Assembly (NCBI RefSeq): GCF_002153425.1
Contig: NZ_KZ119600.1
Span: forward strand, 4,812,335-4,873,469
Source of the DNA: Litchfieldia alkalitelluris
GTDB taxonomy: Bacteria; Bacillota; Bacilli; Bacillales; Salisediminibacteriaceae
Length of the DNA stretch: 61,135 nt
Direction: 5' to 3'
Positions 40,097-50,141 of the stretch are shown piece after piece; within the stretch, counting starts at the first letter, position 1; the number at the start of each line of letters is the position of its first letter. The position numbers and the translations under genes are program-made. Under the pieces are notes generated by a model, which was not told where the DNA came from, did no database searches, and was given only the letters and a program-made list of their open reading frames with translations.

Positions 40097-40828
40097 ATGA
40101 AAAAGGGTACTTTAAGGCAAATATTACTTTTAACAGACGGATGTTCTAATACAGGAGAGGATCCAATAGCAATTGCATCCCTTGCAAAGGAAGAAGGGAT
40201 CAGTGTAAATGTTATTGGGATTGTTGACAGACAGGAAATGAGCGAAAGAGGAGTCTCTGAAATCGAGTCGATTGCTGAGGCTGGAGGCGGTATCAGTCAA
40301 GTTGTGTATGCGAAGCAACTTTCTCAAACTGTTCAAATGGTAACAAAGAAGGCAATGACACAAACGATTTATGGTGTTGTAAATAAAGAAGTTTCTCAAA
40401 TATTAGGAGAAGAAAAAGAATTAGAAGATTTAGAGCCTGAAAAACGAGGGCAGTTAATGGAAGTGGTAGACGAACTAGGGGAAACGATGGATTTAGATGT
40501 ACTTATTCTAGTGGATACAAGTGCAAGTATGAGAAATAAACTTCCAATGGTACAAGAGGCATTAATAGATTTATCCGTAAGTTTAAGAGCAAGGACAGGA
40601 AGTAATCATTTTGCATTGTTTTCATTTCCCGGAAAAAGAAAAGATGTTGATAAGTTAATTAACTGGTCGCCTAATTTTGATTCTATATCTGGCGCGTTTA
40701 AGAAGATGGCTACATCTGGTGTTACTCCTACAGGCCCTGCATTACAAGAAGGTATTCGTATTATGGCAAAAAGGATGAAGAAGAAAGGAACAATGGATGA
40801 TGAGCTCGCTCTCGAAGAAGAAGCTTGA
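40097..40828 (+). CDS. yabS: vWA-domain protein YabS
   Basis: A 243-residue protein. The N-terminal part (QILLLTDGCSNTGEDP) and the C-terminal vWA domain with the MIDAS motif DTSAS (residues 140-144) match B. subtilis YabS. The function is unknown. ATG 40097 follows GGAGGGG. Its last 32 bases overlap the start of the kinase gene yabT, an arrangement that suggests coupled translation and a shared process. Confidence 0.92.
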   Translation: MKKGTLRQILLLTDGCSNTGEDPIAIASLAKEEGISVNVIGIVDRQEMSERGVSEIESIAEAGGGISQVVYAKQLSQTVQMVTKKAMTQTIYGVVNKEVSQILGEEKELEDLEPEKRGQLMEVVDELGETMDLDVLILVDTSASMRNKLPMVQEALIDLSVSLRARTGSNHFALFSFPGKRKDVDKLINWSPNFDSISGAFKKMATSGVTPTGPALQEGIRIMAKRMKKKGTMDDELALEEEA

Positions 40829-41804
40829 TATAAAGCTACATCCAGGTCAAGTTATTATAGGAAAGTGGCACCGAAAGTCATATCAGATCGTACGAGAATT
40901 AGGGTTTGGGGCGACAGGGACTGTTTACTTAGCAGACTCTAAACAAGGTTTAGTTGCTTTGAAGATTGCAAGTGATTCCATGTCAATTACATCTGAAGTG
41001 AATGTTTTGCGACACTTTTCCAAGGTCCAGGGGCCTAGCCTTGGGCCTTCTTTTTATGATGTAGACGACTATGTGGCCAACCAGGGTGTTTACCCATTTT
41101 ATGTGATGGAATACATTAATGGTGAGCCATTTTTGCCATTCTTAAAAGATAAGGGAGGAGAATGGCTCGGAATTATGGTAGTACAACTATTAGGAGACTT
41201 GCACAGACTCCATCAAGAAGGGTGGATTTTCGGAGATTTAAAGCCAGAGAACTTATTAGTTACCCGTAATCCTAATAGAGTGAGGTGGCTTGATGTTGGA
41301 GGAATGACGAGGGTAGGTAGAGCTATTAAGGAATATACAGAGTTTTTTGACCGAGGATATTGGGGTTATGGTGGCAGAAAAGCTGAGCCTAGCTATGATC
41401 TGTTTTCTGTAGCAATGCTCATGATTAATAGAGCTTATCCATCTCGTTTTGAAAAAAACACCAGCAAAGGGCCAACCTCACTCATATCAAAAATCAAAGC
41501 GAAAAATACCCTTGAACCTTATGAAACAGTAATACGTAGAGGCCTTGAAGGCAAGTATGAAAGTGCCATGGCGATGCGACAGGAATTAATGTCTGTTGTC
41601 CAAAATACTTCATTCACTTCTCGTCCTAAGTCAGAGGGGAATACTATTACTGGAAAAGGGAAGAGTGTTTCTAGGCAAGCTAGAAAGAAGAGAAACAATG
41701 TCAAAGAACAGAAAAAACCTTTAGTTGGCTTGTTTGAGTCAATGCTATTTGCCTCTTTCCTTCTTATACTATATATTTTATACTTATTTGGACAAGCAGT
41801 GTGA
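40797..41804 (+). CDS. yabT: Hanks-type Ser/Thr kinase YabT
   Basis: A 335-residue kinase. It has a glycine loop LGFGATGTVY (35-44), VALKI with Lys56, catalytic loop FGDLKPENL (145-153, where Phe-Gly replaces the usual His-Arg) and DVG (166-168) in place of DFG. A basic linker leads to one C-terminal membrane helix (about 312-332). B. subtilis YabT is DNA-activated, sits at the septum during sporulation and phosphorylates RecA and other proteins. ATG 40797 and ATG 40800 are both possible after AAAGGA. Confidence 0.93.
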   Translation: MMSSLSKKKLDIKLHPGQVIIGKWHRKSYQIVRELGFGATGTVYLADSKQGLVALKIASDSMSITSEVNVLRHFSKVQGPSLGPSFYDVDDYVANQGVYPFYVMEYINGEPFLPFLKDKGGEWLGIMVVQLLGDLHRLHQEGWIFGDLKPENLLVTRNPNRVRWLDVGGMTRVGRAIKEYTEFFDRGYWGYGGRKAEPSYDLFSVAMLMINRAYPSRFEKNTSKGPTSLISKIKAKNTLEPYETVIRRGLEGKYESAMAMRQELMSVVQNTSFTSRPKSEGNTITGKGKSVSRQARKKRNNVKEQKKPLVGLFESMLFASFLLILYILYLFGQAV

Positions 41805-41835
41805 TTAGTAACGGATAAGAGGACGGTGTTTTGCA

Positions 41836-42594
41836 ATGGGAAAAGCAGATGATGTCATGGACATCTGCATGCTTGCAGGGGAAATTATGCTCACATACGG
41901 GGCAGAGACATATCGGGTAGAAGAAACCCTTGAGAGGATTGCGAAGTCAGCATCATTTAAAAACGTTCATTGCTTTGCAACAGCGACCGGAATATTTTTA
42001 TCTTTTGAAGAAAATAAAGAAAAAGATGACCTGATGCAAATGGTTCGGATTGATGATCGTATGCAAGACTTAAATAAAGTAACGGAAGTAAATCAAGTGT
42101 CTAGGGAATTCGTTTCAGGTGAGCTTTCTATTCCCGATGCCCATGAAAAATTGCTAGCGATCTCAAAAGCTCCGATGCAGTACCCACTTTGGGTGATCCA
42201 TCTGGCAGCGGGATTTGCAGGTAGCGGTTTTTCTTATTTATTTGGTGGCGGATGGTTTGACTTGATTCCTGCATTTATAGCAGCAGTCATTTCAAGTCTT
42301 ATTGTTGTGGAGTTGGAAAGGCATTTGAAAGTTCGGTTTGCAGCTGAGTTTACTGCTGCTTTCTCTGGAGGATCGGTTGCTATTCTACTTGTATTTATAG
42401 GCCTTGGTAATAATTTAGATCAGATCATTATCGGATCATTAATGCCGTTAGTTCCTGGTGTCCCATTAACCAATGCTGTTCGAGATCTAATGTCAGGTGA
42501 CTTGTTAGCTGGAATGGCAAGAGGTGCAGAAGCCCTAGTAACTTCCCTAGCAATAGCTAGTGGAATAGCATTAACAATTTCAATCTTTCTATAA
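41836..42594 (+). CDS. ThrE-type Thr/Ser exporter, N-terminal-type subunit (DUF1212)
   Basis: A 252-residue protein of the ThrE/YjjP (DUF1212) family. A soluble N-terminal part (about 1-110; MLTYGAETYRVEETLERI, TGIFLSF) is followed by about five membrane helices (115-252). In Corynebacterium ThrE the two halves are fused; here the second half is the next gene, 14 bp downstream. Members export threonine/serine or, in other groups, dicarboxylates; the substrate here is open. The pair is inserted between yabT and tilS, which are adjacent in B. subtilis. Confidence 0.82.
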   Translation: MGKADDVMDICMLAGEIMLTYGAETYRVEETLERIAKSASFKNVHCFATATGIFLSFEENKEKDDLMQMVRIDDRMQDLNKVTEVNQVSREFVSGELSIPDAHEKLLAISKAPMQYPLWVIHLAAGFAGSGFSYLFGGGWFDLIPAFIAAVISSLIVVELERHLKVRFAAEFTAAFSGGSVAILLVFIGLGNNLDQIIIGSLMPLVPGVPLTNAVRDLMSGDLLAGMARGAEALVTSLAIASGIALTISIFL

Positions 42595-42608
42595 AGGAGG
42601 GTCTTTTA

Positions 42609-43058
42609 ATGGGACTAATCATAGAACTTATTATTACATTCATTGCGACTGTTGCATTCGGTGTTATCTTTAGTGTTCCTAAAAGGGCGCTTCTTATAGG
42701 TGGAGCGATTGGAATGATAACTTGGGGTATATTGCAGACAGTACAAATGGCAGGAGCAAATCCAGTCGTATCTACAGCTGTGGCGTCCTTGACGGCAGCA
42801 ACTTTCTCCCATTTGCTAGCGAAACGAATTCGAATACCAGTTACGGCACTTGTTATTCCAGGGATTTTACCCCTTGTACCAGGTAGTAGGGCATATTTTA
42901 CGATGCTATCCTTTGTTGAAGGTGACTACTTAAATGGATTAGAGGTAGGTGTTCAGACGATGTTACAAGCAGGGGCCATTGCCTCTGGTCTTGTTTTGGC
43001 TCTAGCAATATTCTCATTTGGGAAAGGGATTGGTCATCGATATGAACCAAACCGTTGA
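42609..43058 (+). CDS. ThrE-type exporter, C-terminal-type subunit (DUF3815/YjjB)
   Basis: A 149-residue protein of four to five hydrophobic helices, matching the ThrE_2/YjjB half of the exporter (VPKRALLIGGAIGMITWG, IPGILPLVPGSRAYFTML). It should combine with the preceding protein. AAAGGAGG precedes the ATG. The stop overlaps the tilS start by 17 nt, so it is integrated in the tilS transcription unit. Confidence 0.82.
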   Translation: MGLIIELIITFIATVAFGVIFSVPKRALLIGGAIGMITWGILQTVQMAGANPVVSTAVASLTAATFSHLLAKRIRIPVTALVIPGILPLVPGSRAYFTMLSFVEGDYLNGLEVGVQTMLQAGAIASGLVLALAIFSFGKGIGHRYEPNR

Positions 43059-44445
43059 ACAATTTATTAAAAAGCATAATTTAATAGAAGAAGATGATCA
43101 CATTATCGTAGGAGTTTCAGGCGGAGTAGATAGCATGGCATTACTACACTATTTATCCTCAAGTTTTCCCAATCAGATTACTGTCGCTCATGTGGAACAT
43201 GGACTAAGGGGAAAGGCGTCAGTGGAAGATATGGAGTTTGTAAAAATATATTGTGGTAAAAAAGGTATTCCGTTTTTTTACCATCAGCCAGATGTAGTTA
43301 AATTGATGAAGGAAAAAGGATATTCAACACAAGAAGCTGCTCGGGAATGTAGGTACTCTTGGTTTCATTCTTTAATGAAGCAATTTAAAGCCAATAAGCT
43401 TGCAGTCGCTCATCATGGGGATGATCAGATCGAAACGGTACTCATGAGACAAGTGAGAGGAAGTTTAACAGGTCTACAAGGTATACCTGTAAAACGTAAA
43501 ATTAGTGATGGCTTCATTATTCGTCCATTTCTATGCGTGAGTAAAAAGGATATCATTGATTATTGTTCCGATAATGGTGTTACATACAGAGAAGATGAAT
43601 CAAATTACAAAGATACGTACCAAAGAAATAGGTTCAGAAAAGTGCTCCCTTTTTTAAAAGAAGAGAATCCAAAAGTACATCAGTCCTTTCAGCGTCAAAG
43701 TGAATGGATTCAAGAAGATAACCGCTTGCTAGAGTTAATGGCAAAGAAAGAAATAGAAACAGTCATTATTAAGAAAAATCAGAATAATATACAACTATCG
43801 ATTGATGGTTTCCTCTCTATACCAACGCCTTTACAAAGACGTGGTCTTCATCTAATATTAAACTATCTATCGCCTGATGCGGAACACTTTTTGAATGGGA
43901 TACATGTCGATGATATGATTACACTGATGGAGAAACAATTCCCATCAGGAATGATACATTTACCTAAGGGGATAGTTGTTGAGAAAAGCTATAACCGATG
44001 TTTAATTACAAAGGAGTCTGGAAAAAAGGAAGCAGACTGTGAGGACAAAAAAGTACTGATTCCGATTCCAGGGTTAGTCCATTGGAAAACGGGAAAAATA
44101 ACTTCAACCATACATAAGAATGAAGAGACTGGTTCAAATGGTGACGCTATATTTTTCGCAGATGCTAAGGCAATTGACTTTCCACTCTATGTGAGGTCAA
44201 GGAGACATGGAGATCGAATCTCTCCTTTAGGATTAAAGGGATCATCTAAGAAAATCAAATCAATATTTATTGACGCGAAAATTCCAAAGGCTGAACGGGA
44301 GACATGGCCTATTGTTACAGATGCAAATGGACAGGTTATATGGATTCCCTTTTTGAAACGGTCTGAAATCGGAAAAGTTACTGCTCAGACGGAAGAGGTG
44401 ATTACTCTCGTTTTTAATAAAGATGATGAAAATATCAAAAGATAG
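43042..44445 (+). CDS. tilS: tRNA(Ile)-lysidine synthase
   Basis: A 467-residue enzyme that converts C34 of the CAU-anticodon tRNA-Ile to lysidine so that it reads AUA. The PP-loop SGGVDS is at residues 26-31; the N-type ATPase domain (to about 220) is followed by a linker and the C-terminal TilS domain (RSRRHGDRISPLGLKGSSKK region). ATG 43042 matches the family start; an in-frame ATG at 43018 adds eight residues. tilS-hprT-ftsH is a conserved Firmicute order. Confidence 0.96.
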   Translation: MNQTVEQFIKKHNLIEEDDHIIVGVSGGVDSMALLHYLSSSFPNQITVAHVEHGLRGKASVEDMEFVKIYCGKKGIPFFYHQPDVVKLMKEKGYSTQEAARECRYSWFHSLMKQFKANKLAVAHHGDDQIETVLMRQVRGSLTGLQGIPVKRKISDGFIIRPFLCVSKKDIIDYCSDNGVTYREDESNYKDTYQRNRFRKVLPFLKEENPKVHQSFQRQSEWIQEDNRLLELMAKKEIETVIIKKNQNNIQLSIDGFLSIPTPLQRRGLHLILNYLSPDAEHFLNGIHVDDMITLMEKQFPSGMIHLPKGIVVEKSYNRCLITKESGKKEADCEDKKVLIPIPGLVHWKTGKITSTIHKNEETGSNGDAIFFADAKAIDFPLYVRSRRHGDRISPLGLKGSSKKIKSIFIDAKIPKAERETWPIVTDANGQVIWIPFLKRSEIGKVTAQTEEVITLVFNKDDENIKR

Positions 44446-44449
44446 TATA

Positions 44450-44492
44450 TAAGCTGTTTATATAAGTAGTCATTGTTTAAACAGCTTTATAA
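44450..44492 (+). other. Hairpin between tilS and hprT
   Basis: TAAGCTGTTTA pairs with TAAACAGCTTTA around about 17 nt but lacks a good U-tract. It may be a partial terminator or a processing site. Confidence 0.5.
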
Positions 44493-44538
44493 TACATAGG
44501 ACATTTAATGCATTTATTTAGGAGGGTCTACTACACAC

Positions 44539-45078
44539 ATGAGAGAAGACATTAAAGAGGTACTAATATCAGAAGAACAAATCCAAGAAAAAGTGAAAGA
44601 ATTAGGTAAGGCTTTGACCGAGGAGTACGACGATAAGTTTCCACTAGTGATCGGTGTATTGAAGGGGTCATTACCTTTTATGGCAGATTTAATAAAAAAC
44701 ATTGATACACATATTGAACTGGATTTAATGGATGTATCTAGCTATGGAAATGATATGGTTTCTTCTGGCGAAGTTAAAATCGTCAAAGATTTGAATACAT
44801 CAGTTGAAGGAAGAGATGTACTTATTTTAGAAGACATTATTGATAGCGGTCTTACCTTAAGTTATTTAGTGAACTTATTACAATATAGGAAAGCAAAGTC
44901 TGTAAAAGTAGTCACTCTTCTAGATAAGCCTGAGGGTCGTAAAGTGGATTTAGTACCTGACTTAGCTGGTTTTGTTGTTCCTGATGAATTTGTCGTAGGA
45001 TATGGGCTAGATTATGCAGAGAAGTATAGGAACCTCCCATATGTAGGTATTCTTAAGCCTGAAGTATATCAAGGTTAA
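44539..45078 (+). CDS. hprT: Hypoxanthine-guanine phosphoribosyltransferase
   Basis: A 179-residue purine salvage enzyme that makes IMP and GMP from PRPP. The PRPP-binding loop [13 protein letters not shown] is at residues 94-106. GGAGGG lies upstream of ATG 44539. In Bacillus and Listeria HprT is linked in activity and expression to TilS and FtsH, and its inhibition by (p)ppGpp is known. Confidence 0.97.
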   Translation: MREDIKEVLISEEQIQEKVKELGKALTEEYDDKFPLVIGVLKGSLPFMADLIKNIDTHIELDLMDVSSYGNDMVSSGEVKIVKDLNTSVEGRDVLILEDIIDSGLTLSYLVNLLQYRKAKSVKVVTLLDKPEGRKVDLVPDLAGFVVPDEFVVGYGLDYAEKYRNLPYVGILKPEVYQG

Positions 45079-45163
45079 TTTTTAAAAAATATTTTACAAA
45101 AACGATTAAATTATTGTCGTTTCGCAAAAGTTAACATTTAGGTAAGTGATAAGGGCTTCTTTA

Positions 45164-45193
45164 TTGTAGTATCGAATAAATATATGGTAGTAT
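45164..45193 (+). promoter_or_regulatory. Candidate ftsH promoter
   Basis: TTGTAG, 18 bp, TAGTAT, about 38 bp before ftsH; weak match to sigma-A. Confidence 0.35.
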
Positions 45194-45230
45194 TATCTAA
45201 GCATATTTTGACCGTGGGAGGAGGTAAAGA

Positions 45231-47261
45231 ATGAATCGAATTTTCCGTAATACTATATTTTACCTATTCATTTTCTTAGTCATCGTTGGGATCGTAAGCT
45301 TGTTCCAAGATGATAGGGTAGAGACTAAGGAATTTGATCTGAATACATTCCAACAGGAATTAGAAGAAGGTAATATTAAATCGATCAGCCTGAAGCCACA
45401 TAATGACGTGTATGTTGCTACAGGTGAGCTAAGAAGAGAAATAGATGGAACGAACAACTTTACCGTTAATATCATCAACCTTGAACCATATTTGGTTGAT
45501 ATTTTAGCACAGATAGGCGATTCTGAAGCAGATGGAATAGAATCAATCTTTACTGAACAAGCCGATGAGCCAAGCGGCTGGGCCAATTTCTTTATTACGA
45601 TGATTCCATTTGTAATCATATTATTACTTTTCTTCTTCTTACTAAGCCAATCTCAGGGTGGCGGCAGCCGTGTCATGAATTTTGGTAAGAGTAAGGCGAA
45701 ATTAGTAAGTGAAGATAAGAAAAAGGCACGTTTTAAAGATGTTGCCGGTGCAGATGAAGAAAAGCAAGAGCTAGTAGAAGTGGTTGACTTCTTAAAAGAT
45801 CCACGTAAGTTTTCCCAAATTGGTGCACGTATCCCTAAAGGGGTTCTTTTAGTGGGACCTCCAGGTACTGGTAAAACGCTTCTTGCTCGTGCTGTAGCAG
45901 GGGAAGCTGGAGTTCCGTTCTTCTCCATTAGTGGTTCGGACTTTGTAGAAATGTTCGTCGGTGTCGGGGCTTCTCGTGTTCGAGACTTATTTGAAAACGC
46001 GAAGAAGAATGCACCATGTATTATCTTTATTGATGAAATTGATGCAGTTGGTCGTCGTCGTGGTGCCGGTCTTGGTGGTGGACACGATGAGAGGGAACAA
46101 ACTCTAAACCAATTGCTTGTTGAAATGGACGGTTTTGGTGTAAATGAAGGTATTATTTTAATTGCTGCTACAAACCGTGCAGATATTCTTGACCCAGCAT
46201 TATTACGTCCAGGACGTTTTGACAGACAAATAACTGTTGGCCGTCCAGATGTTAATGGCCGTGAAGAAGTACTTAAAGTACATGCTAAAAATAAGCCGTT
46301 AGCTGACGATGTAGATTTGAAAACAATCGCACAAAGAACACCAGGTTTTTCAGGTGCTGATTTAGAGAACTTGTTAAACGAGGCAGCTTTAGTTTCTGCT
46401 CGTGGAAACAAGGAGAAAATTGATATGGAAGCGGTCGAGGAAGCTATTGACCGTACTATCGCAGGACCGTCTAAGAAGAGTCGTGTTATCTCTGAAAAAG
46501 AGAAGAATATCGTTGCCCATCATGAAGCTGGACATACGGTAGTAGGTGTTAAACTTGAAAGTGCAGATCTTGTCCATAAAGTAACGATTGTACCACGTGG
46601 TCAAGCTGGTGGGTATGCAATGATGCTACCTAAAGAAGACCGTTACTTCATGACAAAGCCTGAACTCCTTGATAAAATTGTAGGACTTTTAGGTGGTCGT
46701 GTTGCAGAGGAAGTTATCTTTAACGAAGTAAGTACTGGAGCGCATAATGATTTCCAACGTGCTACTGGTATTGCCCGGAAAATGGTAATGGAATTCGGTA
46801 TGAGTGATAAGCTCGGACCAATCCAATTTGGTAACACGCAAGGTGAAGTATTCCTAGGTAGAGACATTAATAATGAGCAAAACTACAGTGAAGCAATTGC
46901 ACACGAAATTGACCTTGAAGTACAACGTATCTTAAAGGAATGTTATGAGCGTTGTAGACAAATCTTGGTTGAAAATAGAGACAGCCTTGAATTAGTTGCT
47001 GAAACGTTGCTTGTACATGAAACGTTAGATGCAGAGCAAATTAATTCCTTGATCAATGAAGGTAAACTTCCTGAAAATCACCATATGTCTAAAAAGATAA
47101 ATGGGGATACAGACGACAATAAGGACAGTGATGTTATAGTTAACATTCAAGGTAAAGATGAATCAACAGTAGCTGATTCCGAAACAGATACGGGTGTAGA
47201 AACATCATCTGAATCATCATCTGAATCTGAATCTGATGAAAATCAGGATCGGGAAAAATAA
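45231..47261 (+). CDS. ftsH: ATP-dependent zinc metalloprotease FtsH
   Basis: A 676-residue membrane AAA+ protease. Two membrane helices (about 8-25 and 118-139) flank an extracellular domain; the AAA+ module has Walker A GPPGTGKT (209-216), Walker [10 protein letters not shown] (about 264-272) and the second region of homology; the zinc site HEAGH is at 431-435. The C-terminal tail is unusually acidic and Ser/Glu-rich. In Bacillus it degrades Spo0E and membrane proteins and is needed for sporulation. Confidence 0.98.
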   Translation: MNRIFRNTIFYLFIFLVIVGIVSLFQDDRVETKEFDLNTFQQELEEGNIKSISLKPHNDVYVATGELRREIDGTNNFTVNIINLEPYLVDILAQIGDSEADGIESIFTEQADEPSGWANFFITMIPFVIILLLFFFLLSQSQGGGSRVMNFGKSKAKLVSEDKKKARFKDVAGADEEKQELVEVVDFLKDPRKFSQIGARIPKGVLLVGPPGTGKTLLARAVAGEAGVPFFSISGSDFVEMFVGVGASRVRDLFENAKKNAPCIIFIDEIDAVGRRRGAGLGGGHDEREQTLNQLLVEMDGFGVNEGIILIAATNRADILDPALLRPGRFDRQITVGRPDVNGREEVLKVHAKNKPLADDVDLKTIAQRTPGFSGADLENLLNEAALVSARGNKEKIDMEAVEEAIDRTIAGPSKKSRVISEKEKNIVAHHEAGHTVVGVKLESADLVHKVTIVPRGQAGGYAMMLPKEDRYFMTKPELLDKIVGLLGGRVAEEVIFNEVSTGAHNDFQRATGIARKMVMEFGMSDKLGPIQFGNTQGEVFLGRDINNEQNYSEAIAHEIDLEVQRILKECYERCRQILVENRDSLELVAETLLVHETLDAEQINSLINEGKLPENHHMSKKINGDTDDNKDSDVIVNIQGKDESTVADSETDTGVETSSESSSESESDENQDREK

Positions 47262-47272
47262 AAAATCATTAG

Positions 47273-47307
47273 AGAAAAGGGTGTCTGTTCTAGACATCCT
47301 TTTTCTT
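47273..47307 (+). terminator. ftsH terminator
   Basis: AGAAAAGGGTGTC pairs with GACATCCTTTTTCT around TGTTCTA; the 3' arm supplies the U-tract. Confidence 0.82.
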
Positions 47308-47340
47308 ACTAAATTTTTATGGTCAATAGAGGTGAACAAG

Positions 47341-48108
47341 ATGGTTTTAACAATGGATATTGGGAATTCCAACATTAGCATGGGGTTGTATGAAAAAAGT
47401 GATTTGAAATATCATTGGCGAATTAAAACGGATCCAGATAAAACAGCAGATGAATATGCCATGATACTAAAAAACTTATTTGATTTTGGCAATATAAGTA
47501 TCGAGGATATAGATGGCATCATCATATCATCTGTCGTTCCACCAATTATGTACACCATTCAGGAGATGTGTAAGAAGTACTTTCAGATAACTCCGATGGT
47601 CATTGGCCCAGGTATAAAAACTGGTTTGAACATCAAATATGATAATCCAAAAGAAGTGGGAGCTGACCGTATTGTGAATGCTGTTGCAGGCATAAAACTT
47701 TATGGCGCTCCACTCATTGTAGTAGACTTTGGAACAGCAACTACATACTGTTATATTAATGAGAATAAGGAGTATGTAGGTGGTGCTATTGCCCCTGGCA
47801 TTGGAATTTCCACAGAAGCATTGTATACCCGTGCCTCTAAATTACCGAGAATAGAAATTACAAAGGCTCAACATGTTATTGGAAAAAATACCGTTCATGC
47901 AATGCAATCTGGCGTTTTTTATGGATACGTGGGACAAGTTGAGGGAATTGTAAAACGTATGAAAAAACTATCTAAAGAAAGGCCTACTGTGATTGCTACT
48001 GGAGCTCTAGCAGAATTAATAACAGAAGAATCAACTGAGATTGATATGATGGACTCATTTTTAACATTAAAGGGCCTTCAAATTATATATGAGAAAAACA
48101 AAGGGTAA
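47341..48108 (+). CDS. coaX: Type III pantothenate kinase
   Basis: A 255-residue ASKHA-fold kinase for the first step of CoA synthesis. The phosphate-1 motif [10 protein letters not shown] (about 6-15), the GADRI motif (about 102-106) and [10 protein letters not shown] (about 122-131) are visible. GAGGTG precedes ATG 47341; 35 upstream codons in frame run over the ftsH terminator and are rejected. It is followed by hslO after 14 bp. Confidence 0.95.
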   Translation: MVLTMDIGNSNISMGLYEKSDLKYHWRIKTDPDKTADEYAMILKNLFDFGNISIEDIDGIIISSVVPPIMYTIQEMCKKYFQITPMVIGPGIKTGLNIKYDNPKEVGADRIVNAVAGIKLYGAPLIVVDFGTATTYCYINENKEYVGGAIAPGIGISTEALYTRASKLPRIEITKAQHVIGKNTVHAMQSGVFYGYVGQVEGIVKRMKKLSKERPTVIATGALAELITEESTEIDMMDSFLTLKGLQIIYEKNKG

Positions 48109-48122
48109 GGAGTGGAAGTGAT

Positions 48123-49016
48123 TTGTCAGATTACTTAATAAAAGCTTTAGGATATGATGGAACCGTTAGGGCATATGCGATTCGGTCAACAATGATGGTG
48201 CAAGAGGCTGCAAGTAAACATGATACTTGGAGAACGGTTACGGCTGCTCTAGGTCGTGCATTATCAGCAGGTACGATGATGGGTGCCATGCTTAAAGGCG
48301 AAGAAAAACTAACGATTAAAATAGAGGGCAGTGGTCCAGCAAGCCCCATTATTATTGATGCAAATAGCCGCGGGGAAGCGAGGGGATACGTATCGAATCC
48401 CCATGTAGATCCAGAACGAAAAAGTAATGGCAAGTTAAATGTCTCTGCAGCTGTTGGAGAACAAGGATATCTCTCCGTAGTAAAGGATCTTGGAATGAGA
48501 GAGAACTTTACTGGGAGCGTCCCCATTGTATCTGGAGAGTTAGCAGAAGATTTCACTTATTATTTTGCTACATCTGAGCAAACGCCATCTTCCGTAGCAT
48601 TAGGAGTCATCGTTGGTGAAGGGGATAAAGTGGAAGCTGCAGGTGGATTTATATTACAGATGATGCCTGGTGTTACAGATGAAACAATTGATGAAATTGA
48701 AAATAGACTGAGCGGTGTTCCTCCTATTTCTACTCTTATTCAAGAAGGTTTAACTCCGGAAGAGATACTAAATCAGTTGTTGGGCGAAGATAACGTTCAA
48801 ATTCTAGATACGATGGGAGTTCAATTCCAATGCCAATGTTCAAAAGAGCGTATTGGTAGGGCGATTATTGGTCTGGAAGAAAAAGATATTCGAGACATGA
48901 TAGAAGTAGACGAAGGAGCAGAAACCCATTGTCATTTCTGCAATGAACAATACTTATTCTCTAAAGGTGAATTAGAGGAGATTTTGAAGGAAAAACAAAA
49001 TTTAAGTGGAAATTAG
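48123..49016 (+). CDS. hslO: Redox-regulated chaperonin Hsp33
   Basis: A 297-residue oxidative-stress holdase. The four zinc cysteines are Cys237/Cys239 (CQC) and Cys270/Cys273 (CHFC); oxidation of this switch activates the chaperone. TTG 48123 gives the family N-terminus MSDYLIKALGYDG and follows AAGGAG by about 10 nt. The coaX-hslO-cysK order is conserved, but the PrsA-like gene yacD, located before cysK in B. subtilis, is missing. Confidence 0.95.
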   Translation: MSDYLIKALGYDGTVRAYAIRSTMMVQEAASKHDTWRTVTAALGRALSAGTMMGAMLKGEEKLTIKIEGSGPASPIIIDANSRGEARGYVSNPHVDPERKSNGKLNVSAAVGEQGYLSVVKDLGMRENFTGSVPIVSGELAEDFTYYFATSEQTPSSVALGVIVGEGDKVEAAGGFILQMMPGVTDETIDEIENRLSGVPPISTLIQEGLTPEEILNQLLGEDNVQILDTMGVQFQCQCSKERIGRAIIGLEEKDIRDMIEVDEGAETHCHFCNEQYLFSKGELEEILKEKQNLSGN

Positions 49017-49038
49017 TTAGTAAGATTAATTTATTAAA

Positions 49039-49067
49039 TTGATTCAATTGCAAATATTTGCTAAAAT
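49039..49067 (+). promoter_or_regulatory. Candidate cysK promoter
   Basis: TTGATT, 17 bp, TAAAAT in AT-rich DNA. A CymR operator is expected here from B. subtilis, but I cannot define one by eye. Confidence 0.5.
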
Positions 49068-49133
49068 AATTTCATAAAACATATGAAATTACTCGGGTTT
49101 TACGGACCGTCCATAAAAAGGAGGAGATTTCCG

Positions 49134-50063
49134 TTGGTTAAAGTAGTTGATTCCATTACAGAGCTTATTGGGGAAACACCATTAGTTAAGCTAAACCGTT
49201 TAGTAACGGAAGAACACGCAGATATATATTTGAAATTAGAATTTATGAATCCAGGTAGTAGCGTAAAAGATCGTATTGCTTTAGCTATGATTGAAGATGC
49301 CGAGGAAAAAGGTCTCCTAAAAGAAGGAGACACAATTGTAGAGCCGACTAGTGGAAACACAGGTATCGGTTTAGCAATGGTTGCAGCTGCAAAGGGTTAT
49401 CGGACCTTATTAGTAATGCCAGAAACAATGAGTCTAGAAAGAAGGAATCTTCTCCGGGCATATGGTGCTGAATTAGTCCTCACACCAGGACCAGATGGTA
49501 TGGGAGGAGCAATCCGCAAGGCCAAGGAACTTCAAAATCAAAAGGGGTACTTCATGCCTCAGCAGTTTGAGAATGAAGCAAACCCTCAAATTCATAGGGA
49601 AACAACAGGAAAAGAACTATTAGAACAAGTAGGAGATCAACTAGATGCCTTTATTTCAGGAATTGGTACTGGTGGGACTATTACAGGTGCAGGGAAACTA
49701 TTAAAAGAAAAGTTTCCGAATGTCCATATTGTAGCAGTTGAGCCTAAAGACTCTTCGATTCTATCAGGTGGAACTCCTGGCCCTCATAAGATTCAAGGGA
49801 TAGGTGCAGGCTTTGTACCAGAAATACTAGATACGGAAGTTTACGATGAAGTAATTGCAGTTTCTAATGAACAGGCTTTTGAGTACGCCCGTCGTGCTGC
49901 AAAAGAAGAAGGTATACTTGGTGGGATTTCCTCGGGAGCAGCTATCTATAGTGCATTAGAGGTAGCCAAGAAGCTAGGTAAAGGAAAAAAAGTTGTAGCT
50001 GTTATCCCAAGTAACGGTGAAAGATATTTAAGTACGCCATTATATCAATTTGATGAAGAATAA
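49134..50063 (+). CDS. cysK: Cysteine synthase
   Basis: A 309-residue O-acetylserine (thiol)-lyase. The PLP lysine is Lys45 in [18 protein letters not shown] (about 69-77) and the phosphate loop GTGGTITG follow. It makes cysteine from O-acetylserine and sulfide; in B. subtilis it also moonlights with CymR. TTG 49134 is the start, with GGAGGAG about 8 nt upstream and the family N-terminus [13 protein letters not shown]. Confidence 0.96.
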   Translation: MVKVVDSITELIGETPLVKLNRLVTEEHADIYLKLEFMNPGSSVKDRIALAMIEDAEEKGLLKEGDTIVEPTSGNTGIGLAMVAAAKGYRTLLVMPETMSLERRNLLRAYGAELVLTPGPDGMGGAIRKAKELQNQKGYFMPQQFENEANPQIHRETTGKELLEQVGDQLDAFISGIGTGGTITGAGKLLKEKFPNVHIVAVEPKDSSILSGGTPGPHKIQGIGAGFVPEILDTEVYDEVIAVSNEQAFEYARRAAKEEGILGGISSGAAIYSALEVAKKLGKGKKVVAVIPSNGERYLSTPLYQFDEE

Positions 50064-50076
50064 TTAGCTTTATTTA

Positions 50077-50122
50077 AAAGTGTCTAGGTGATTTTGTTTG
50101 AATCATCATAGGCGCTTTTTTG
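50077..50122 (+). terminator. cysK terminator
   Basis: A long stem of about 17 pairs with one bulge (AAAGTGTCTAGGTGATT / AATCATCATAGGCGCTTT, several G-U pairs) followed by TTTT. Array C begins immediately after. Confidence 0.82.
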
Positions 50123-50141
50123 TTTGGGGGAATTGGAATTA

